A stretch of DNA of 64,000 nt, taken from contig NZ_CP088294.1 of NCBI RefSeq assembly GCF_024666525.1, forward strand, positions 372,001 to 436,000. Direction: 5' to 3'. The stretch's first letter is position 1. Every line of letters begins with the position of its first letter. The notes under the pieces are model-generated. The model had not been told where the DNA came from, did no database searches, and saw only the letters and a program-made list of their open reading frames with translations. Below, in pieces: positions 58,982 to 64,000 of the stretch. The stretch comes from Pseudomonas sp. J452 (GTDB taxonomy: Bacteria > Pseudomonadota > Gammaproteobacteria > Pseudomonadales > Pseudomonadaceae). Both the position numbers and the translations under genes were made by a program.

Positions 58982-58990
58982 GTGCAAGCT
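58726..58990. mobile_element. MITE-like element at the parE start
   Basis: Perfect 26-base terminal inverted repeats (58726-58751 and 58965-58990; outermost bases AGCTTGCACTCATACCC) enclose two hairpins. Hairpin 1 pairs GCCATTTCGCTACGG (58763-58777) with 58834-58848; hairpin 2 pairs AGAAATTTCGCCA (58870-58882) with 58939-58951 and continues with GCGGGAC/GTCCCGC (58892, 58924). No transposase is encoded. Target duplication is unclear because the ends are AGCT on both sides. Each end carries an outward-facing GGGAG...ATG. Confidence 0.75.
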
Positions 58991-60873
58991 CTTACAACGC
59001 CGATGCCATCGAAGTCCTCTCCGGCCTCGACCCGGTGCGCAAGCGCCCGGGCATGTACACCGACACCTCGCGGCCCAACCACCTGGCCCAGGAAGTCATC
59101 GACAACAGCGTCGACGAGGCCCTCGCCGGCCACGCCAAATCGATCCAGGTGATCCTCCACGAGGACAACTCCCTGGAAGTGCTCGACGACGGCCGCGGCA
59201 TGCCGGTGGACATCCACCCGGAAGAAGGCGTGCCCGGCGTCGAACTGATCCTCACCAAGCTGCACGCCGGCGGCAAGTTCTCCAACAAGAACTACCAGTT
59301 CTCCGGCGGCCTGCACGGCGTCGGCATCTCGGTGGTCAACGCGCTGTCGACCCAGGTGATCGTCACCGTCAAGCGCGACGGCAACGAGTACCAGATGAGC
59401 TTCGCCGACGGCTTCAAGGCCAGCGACCTGGCCGTGGTCGGCACGGTGGGCAAGCGCAACACCGGCACCAGCGTGCACTTCTGGCCAGACGCCAAGTACT
59501 TCGACTCGCACAAGTTCTCGGTCAGCCGCCTCAAGCACGTACTGAAAGCCAAGGCCGTGCTCTGCCCCGGCCTGGCCGTCAGTTTCGAGGACAAGGCCAG
59601 CGGCGAAAAAGTCGAATGGCTGTATGAAGACGGCCTGCGTTCCTACCTGGTGGATGCCGTCAGTGAATTCCAGCGCCTGCCCGAGGAGCCCTTCGTCGGC
59701 AGCCTGGCAGGCAATAAAGAGGCGGTGGACTGGGCCCTGCTGTGGCTGCCGGAAGGCGGCGACGCGGTGCAGGAAAGCTACGTCAACCTGATCCCCACCG
59801 CCCAGGGCGGCACCCACGTCAACGGCCTGCGCCAGGGCCTGCTGGATGCCATGCGCGAGTTCTGCGAGTTCCGCAACCTGCTGCCACGCGGGGTCAAGCT
59901 GGCCCCGGAAGATATCTGGGAGCGCATCGCCTTCGTCCTCTCGATGAAGATGCAGGATGCACAGTTTTCCGGGCAGACCAAGGAACGCCTGTCCTCGCGC
60001 GAAGCCTCAGCCTTCGTCTCCGGCGTGGTCAAGGATGCCTTCAGCCTGTGGCTCAACGGCCACCCCGAGCTCGGCCAGCAGCTCGCCGAGCTGGCCATCA
60101 GCAACGCCAACCGCCGCCTCAAGGCCGGCAAGAAGGTCGAGCGCAAGAAGATCACCCAGGGCCCGGCACTGCCCGGCAAGCTGGCCGACTGTGCAGGGCA
60201 GGACCCGATGCGCTCCGAGCTGTTCCTGGTCGAAGGGGATTCCGCCGGCGGCTCGGCCAAGCAGGCGCGCGACAAGGAGTTCCAGGCGATCCTGCCGCTG
60301 CGCGGCAAGATCCTCAACACCTGGGAAGTCGACGGCGGCGAAGTGCTGGCCAGTCAGGAAGTGCACAACATCGCCGTGGCCATCGGCGTCGACCCGGGTT
60401 CGGCCGATCTTGGCGAACTGCGCTACGGCAAGGTGTGCATCCTCGCCGACGCCGACTCCGACGGCCTGCACATCGCCACCCTGATCTGCGCGCTGTTCGT
60501 CCGCCACTTCCGCCCGCTGGTGGATGCCGGCCACGTCTACGTCGCCATGCCGCCGCTGTACCGCATCGACCTGGGCAAGGAGATCTTCTACGCCCTGGAT
60601 GACGCCGAGCGCGACGGCATCCTCGATCGCCTGGTCGCCGAGAAACGCCGCGGCAAGCCGCAGGTCACCCGCTTCAAGGGTCTCGGCGAGATGAACCCGC
60701 CGCAGCTGCGCGAAACCACCATGGACCCCAACACCCGCCGCCTGGTGCAGCTGACCCTGGAAGACTTCGAGGGCACGATCGAGATCATGGACATGCTGCT
60801 GGCGAAGAAACGCGCCGGCGATCGCAAGAGCTGGCTGGAGTCGAAAGGCAACCTGGCCGAGGTTCTGGCGTGA
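58978..60873 (+). CDS. parE: DNA topoisomerase IV subunit B (ParE)
   Basis: A 631-residue GHKL ATPase/TOPRIM protein: YNADAIEVLSGLDPVRKRPGMY, EVIDNSVDEALAG, DDGRGMPVD, GGLHGVGISVVNAL, then the TOPRIM acidic motifs LVEGDSAGGSAKQARD and ADADSDGLHI. With ParC it decatenates chromosomes. The ATG at 58978 is preceded by GGGGGAGA seven bases upstream; both the ribosome-binding site and the first four codons belong to the right end of the inserted element. The native sequence resumes at about TCTTACAAC. The stop overlaps the next start as GTGA. Confidence 0.95.
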   Translation: MSASSYNADAIEVLSGLDPVRKRPGMYTDTSRPNHLAQEVIDNSVDEALAGHAKSIQVILHEDNSLEVLDDGRGMPVDIHPEEGVPGVELILTKLHAGGKFSNKNYQFSGGLHGVGISVVNALSTQVIVTVKRDGNEYQMSFADGFKASDLAVVGTVGKRNTGTSVHFWPDAKYFDSHKFSVSRLKHVLKAKAVLCPGLAVSFEDKASGEKVEWLYEDGLRSYLVDAVSEFQRLPEEPFVGSLAGNKEAVDWALLWLPEGGDAVQESYVNLIPTAQGGTHVNGLRQGLLDAMREFCEFRNLLPRGVKLAPEDIWERIAFVLSMKMQDAQFSGQTKERLSSREASAFVSGVVKDAFSLWLNGHPELGQQLAELAISNANRRLKAGKKVERKKITQGPALPGKLADCAGQDPMRSELFLVEGDSAGGSAKQARDKEFQAILPLRGKILNTWEVDGGEVLASQEVHNIAVAIGVDPGSADLGELRYGKVCILADADSDGLHIATLICALFVRHFRPLVDAGHVYVAMPPLYRIDLGKEIFYALDDAERDGILDRLVAEKRRGKPQVTRFKGLGEMNPPQLRETTMDPNTRRLVQLTLEDFEGTIEIMDMLLAKKRAGDRKSWLESKGNLAEVLA

Positions 60874-61859
60874 GATTGAGCAGCGCCCTGCTCGGTCTGC
60901 TGCTGAGCGCCTCGCTCAGCGCAGCCGACGCGCCTGCAGTGGGCGAGCTCGAACTGCTCGCCGAGCATCCGCTGCAAGGCATGGACGGCGGCCATCTGTC
61001 CGGCCTGGCCCGCTGCGGCGACGAGTGGCTGGTGGTCTCCGACCGCGAGGACGACCGGCTATATCGCCTGCAGGTGCAAAGCGATGCCTGGCAAGCTCAG
61101 GCCGAAACCTTCAGCGCCCCGCCACCGCCCGCCAGCGGCCTGCCCTGGGGCCTGCGCGCACGCACCTGGGCGACCGGCCTGCTGCGCGGCGGCAACCTGG
61201 ATTTCGAAAGCCTGACCTGCGACAGCGCCGGCAACCGCTACCTGCTCAGCGAAGCCCATGCCAGCGTGTTGCAGATCAGCCCGAGCGGCAGCGCCGACTG
61301 GCTCAAGCTGCCCACCACCCTGGTCCGTCAGGCCCGCGCCAGTGGCATGCTGCTGCACCACAACGCCCTGTTCGAAGGCCTCGCCATCGAGCCCAACGGC
61401 GAGCGTCTGTGGCTGGCCGCCGAACGTGAGCGCCGCGGCCTGTTGGTCCTGCACCGGCTGAATGGCAGCTGGCGCTGCACCGGCGGCTGCGTGCTGCTCA
61501 GCGAAGCAGGGCAACAGCCTTCGCTGGTCGAGCCGGACAGCGGCGCAACACAGCCCGTCGACTTCAGCGACCTGCAACTGTTCAACGGCAAGCTGTTCAG
61601 CCTGGAACGCGGCGCCCACCGCATCTGCCGGCGCAATCCCAATGATGGGCTGCTGGAGAAATGCTGGTCGTTCGCCGCCGCGGCCCTGACCGAGGCGCGC
61701 CGCTATCCGCAACCCTATGGCGCCGCCGAAGCCCTGTGGCTGGACGAAAGTAGCGCCTGGATCGGCCTGGACAACGATGGCCAGGCCCGCGGCGATGGCG
61801 AAAGCCGGCCCCTGCTCTGGCAGTTTGCCGCGCCCAAAGATGGCTGGAGCGCGCCATGA
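60870..61859 (+). CDS. exported esterase-like activity of phytase family protein
   Basis: A 329-residue protein with signal peptide MRLSSALLGLLLSASLSAAD and a beta-propeller-like pattern: HLSGLARCGDEWLVVSDREDDRLYRL, NLDFESLTCDSAGNRYLLSEAH, LFEGLAIEPNGERLWLAAERERRG. These match the esterase-like phytase domain family (PF13449 type), which is poorly characterised. GTG start at 60870 overlaps the parE stop. Between parE and parC this gene order is normal in Pseudomonas. Confidence 0.85.
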   Translation: MRLSSALLGLLLSASLSAADAPAVGELELLAEHPLQGMDGGHLSGLARCGDEWLVVSDREDDRLYRLQVQSDAWQAQAETFSAPPPPASGLPWGLRARTWATGLLRGGNLDFESLTCDSAGNRYLLSEAHASVLQISPSGSADWLKLPTTLVRQARASGMLLHHNALFEGLAIEPNGERLWLAAERERRGLLVLHRLNGSWRCTGGCVLLSEAGQQPSLVEPDSGATQPVDFSDLQLFNGKLFSLERGAHRICRRNPNDGLLEKCWSFAAAALTEARRYPQPYGAAEALWLDESSAWIGLDNDGQARGDGESRPLLWQFAAPKDGWSAP

Positions 61860-62386
61860 GCGAAGAGCGACCAGCCGGCCAGCGCGCCGGGCGTATCATG
61901 CTGATCTTCGCCTGGATCTTCGCCCTGGCGCTGGCCACCTACTGGTTCGGCAACTGGGAAGACCAGCGCGCCAATCCCAACCGCGCCCCGCAGTCACTGC
62001 ATGGCGATGGCTATATCGAAGTGCGCCTGGCCAGCGGCCGTGGCGGCCACTACCTGCTGGACGGCAAGATCAACGGGCAGACCCTGACCTTCCTCCTCGA
62101 CACCGGCGCCAGTGCCGTGGCGATTCCCGCCGAGCTGGCTGCCCGCTTGCAGCTGGAGCCCGGTACACCGGTGCAGATTCGCACCGCCAATGGCACGGTG
62201 ACCGGCTCGCGCACGCGCCTGGCCTCGCTGCAACTGGGCGATATCCAGCTGCACGATGTGGCCGCGCTGATTACCCCCGGCATGGACGGCGACGAGGTGC
62301 TGCTCGGCATGAGCGCCCTCAAGCAACTCGAGTTTACTCAAAAGGGCGGCACCCTGGTGCTGCGCCAATCGACTTCACTGAAATGA
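61856..62386 (+). CDS. retropepsin-like aspartyl protease, membrane-anchored
   Basis: A 176-residue protein with one membrane helix (about 14-31, [18 protein letters not shown]) and a single retropepsin domain: DTGAS at residues 82-86, then [14 protein letters not shown] and [12 protein letters not shown]. It matches the bacterial TIGR02281-type clan AA proteases, which act as dimers; natural substrates are not known. The start overlaps the previous stop (ATGA). Confidence 0.9.
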   Translation: MSEERPAGQRAGRIMLIFAWIFALALATYWFGNWEDQRANPNRAPQSLHGDGYIEVRLASGRGGHYLLDGKINGQTLTFLLDTGASAVAIPAELAARLQLEPGTPVQIRTANGTVTGSRTRLASLQLGDIQLHDVAALITPGMDGDEVLLGMSALKQLEFTQKGGTLVLRQSTSLK

Positions 62387-62399
62387 CCCTGAGGCACGC

Positions 62400-64000
62400 A
62401 TGAGCGACTCCCTCGATTTGAGCCTGGAAGGCGTGGAACGACGTTCCCTCGCCGATTTCACCGAGCAGGCTTATCTCAACTACTCCATGTACGTGATCAT
62501 GGACCGCGCCCTGCCGCACATCGGCGATGGCCTGAAGCCCGTGCAACGACGCATCGTCTATGCCATGAGCGAGCTGGGCCTGGACGCCGATTCCAAGCAC
62601 AAGAAATCGGCGCGTACCGTCGGTGACGTGCTCGGCAAGTTCCACCCGCACGGCGACAGCGCCTGCTACGAGGCCATGGTGCTGATGGCCCAGCCGTTCA
62701 GCTACCGCTACACGCTGGTCGACGGCCAGGGCAACTGGGGTGCGCCGGACGATCCGAAGTCCTTCGCCGCCATGCGCTACACCGAGGCGCGCCTGTCGCG
62801 CTACTCGGAAGTGCTGCTGACCGAACTAGGCCAGGGCACCGTCGACTGGGTGCCGAACTTCGACGGCACCCTCGACGAACCGGCCACCCTGCCGGCGCGC
62901 CTGCCGAACATCCTGCTCAACGGCACCACCGGCATCGCCGTGGGCATGGCCACCGACGTGCCGCCGCACAACCTGCGTGAAGTCGCCGCCGCCTGCGTGC
63001 GCCTGCTCGACGAGCCGAGCGCCACGGTCGAGCAGCTGTGCGAACACATCCTCGGCCCGGACTTCCCCACCGAGGCGGAAGTCATCACCCCGCGCAGCGA
63101 CCTGCTGAAGATCTACGAAACCGGCAAGGGCTCGGTGCGCATGCGCGCCGTGTACCGCGTCGAGGACGGCGACATCGTGGTCACCGCCCTGCCGCACCAG
63201 GTTTCCGGCGCCAAGGTGCTGGAGCAGATCGCCGCGCAGATGCAGGCCAAGAAGCTGCCGATGGTCGCCGACCTGCGCGACGAGTCGGACCACGAGCACC
63301 CGTGCCGCATCGTCATCATCCCGCGCTCCAACCGGGTGGATGCCGACGAGCTGATGCAGCACCTGTTCGCCACCACCGAGCTGGAGTCCAGCTACCGGGT
63401 CAACACCAACGTCATCGGCCTCGACGGCAAGCCGTCGGTGAAAGACCTGCGCACCCTGCTCACCGAGTGGCTGGTGTATCGCGTCGGCACCGTGCGCCGG
63501 CGCCTGCAGTTCCGCCTGGACAAGGTCGAGAAGCGCCTGCACCTGTTGGAAGGTTTGCTCACCGCCTTCCTCAACCTGGATGAAGTGATCCACATCATCC
63601 GCACCGAGGATTCGCCCAAGCCGGTGCTGATGGAGCGCTTCGGTCTCACCGAGATCCAGGCCGACTACATCCTCGACACCCGCCTGCGTCAGCTGGCGCG
63701 TCTCGAGGAAATGAAGATCCGTGGCGAGCAGGACGAGCTGGCCAAGGAACGCGCCAAACTGCTGGCCCTGCTCGGCAGCGAGACCAAGCTGAAGAAGCTG
63801 GTGCGCCAGGAAATCCTCGACGACGCCGAGAAGTACGGTGATGACCGTCGCTCGCCGATCGTCGCCCGCGCCGAAGCCAAGGCCCTCAGCGAAAACGAGC
63901 TGATGCCGACCGAACCGGTCACCGTGGTGCTCTCGGAAAAAGGCTGGGTGCGCTGCGCCAAAGGCCACGACATCGACGCCACCGGCCTGTCGTACAAGGC
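62400..64000 (+). CDS. parC: DNA topoisomerase IV subunit A (ParC), partial
   Basis: The gene runs off the window end; 533 codons are visible. [38 protein letters not shown] and [13 protein letters not shown] identify ParC. The catalytic tyrosine is Y127 (RY). Quinolone-resistance positions S87 and E91 are the sensitive residues. The start at 62400 is 13 bases after the protease stop with GAGGCACGC upstream. With ParE, three genes upstream, it forms topoisomerase IV. Confidence 0.97.
   Translation, partial: MSDSLDLSLEGVERRSLADFTEQAYLNYSMYVIMDRALPHIGDGLKPVQRRIVYAMSELGLDADSKHKKSARTVGDVLGKFHPHGDSACYEAMVLMAQPFSYRYTLVDGQGNWGAPDDPKSFAAMRYTEARLSRYSEVLLTELGQGTVDWVPNFDGTLDEPATLPARLPNILLNGTTGIAVGMATDVPPHNLREVAAACVRLLDEPSATVEQLCEHILGPDFPTEAEVITPRSDLLKIYETGKGSVRMRAVYRVEDGDIVVTALPHQVSGAKVLEQIAAQMQAKKLPMVADLRDESDHEHPCRIVIIPRSNRVDADELMQHLFATTELESSYRVNTNVIGLDGKPSVKDLRTLLTEWLVYRVGTVRRRLQFRLDKVEKRLHLLEGLLTAFLNLDEVIHIIRTEDSPKPVLMERFGLTEIQADYILDTRLRQLARLEEMKIRGEQDELAKERAKLLALLGSETKLKKLVRQEILDDAEKYGDDRRSPIVARAEAKALSENELMPTEPVTVVLSEKGWVRCAKGHDIDATGLSYK

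Noticed and set aside
62400..64000. Quinolone-resistance substitutions in parC
   Set aside because: Ser87 and Glu91 are the common sensitive residues; nothing unusual was found in the visible QRDR.

Overview
The window is chromosomal DNA of a Pseudomonas species (Pseudomonadaceae, probably not P. aeruginosa itself). The evidence is high GC by eye, Pseudomonas gene sets in recognisable order (dksA-gluQRS-cbrX-cbrA-cbrB-crcZ-pcnB-folK-panBCD-pgi-acsA; opmH/TPP riboswitch/thiC; nudF-DUF1249-cpdA-yqiA-parE-...-parC), and several families of Pseudomonas-type REP palindromes in the intergenic gaps. Synteny statements come from memory of P. aeruginosa PAO1; no alignment was run. Almost every base is accounted for by about 46 protein genes, one sRNA, one riboswitch and short repeats. 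No rRNA, tRNA, CRISPR array, IS transposase or prophage was seen.

Layout. 0-7 kb: end of an alpha/beta hydrolase, zapG/yhcB, sulfate activation (cysD-cysNC), a Nif3-like protein and the envelope-stress protease algW. 6.7-14 kb: a haem uptake locus, with receptor phuR divergent from phuS-phuT-phuU-phuV and a ChaN-type lipoprotein, and a Fur-like site in the shared promoter. 14-18 kb: a Rieske protein, sfsA, an aminotransferase, dksA and gluQRS. 18-24 kb: the carbon/nitrogen control module cbrX-cbrA-cbrB with the sigma54-dependent sRNA crcZ. 23.7-32 kb: pcnB, folK, panBCD, pgi and acsA. 32-40 kb: housekeeping and poorly known genes (DUF2236, an RlmI-like methyltransferase, HAD, tesB with a SagB-type oxidoreductase, an HDAC-like deacetylase, a TM2 protein, a flavoprotein). 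40-46 kb: the TolC/OpmH outer-membrane channel, TPP riboswitch plus thiC, a PAAT-type binding protein and an RsiV-like lipoprotein.

46-54.4 kb is the most unusual part. It is a compact six-gene minus-strand operon: a ThiF/E1-like domain fused to a LuxI/FeeM-like acyltransferase domain, an acyl-CoA dehydrogenase, an MMPL/RND transporter, an exported protein of unknown function, a LolA-like lipoprotein carrier and a DUF1302-like outer-membrane protein. As I recall PAO1, this block is not present between the flanking thiC/RsiV side and the nudF/cpdA side. I infer that it makes an acylated small molecule or lipid and moves it to the outer membrane. A perfect 16-bp palindrome sits at its probable promoter, and a PAS-domain gene lies just upstream.

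54.6-64 kb: the PAS protein, nudF, DUF1249, cpdA, yqiA, parE, an esterase-like phytase-family protein, a retropepsin-like protease and the start of parC. A 265-bp MITE-like element with perfect 26-bp terminal inverted repeats has inserted at the 5' end of parE, and its right end now appears to supply parE's ribosome-binding site and start codon.

Regulatory links inside the window: CbrA-CbrB drives crcZ; CrcZ carries Hfq/Crc-type A-rich motifs; and acsA carries such a motif just upstream of its start codon, so it is a plausible target of that circuit.
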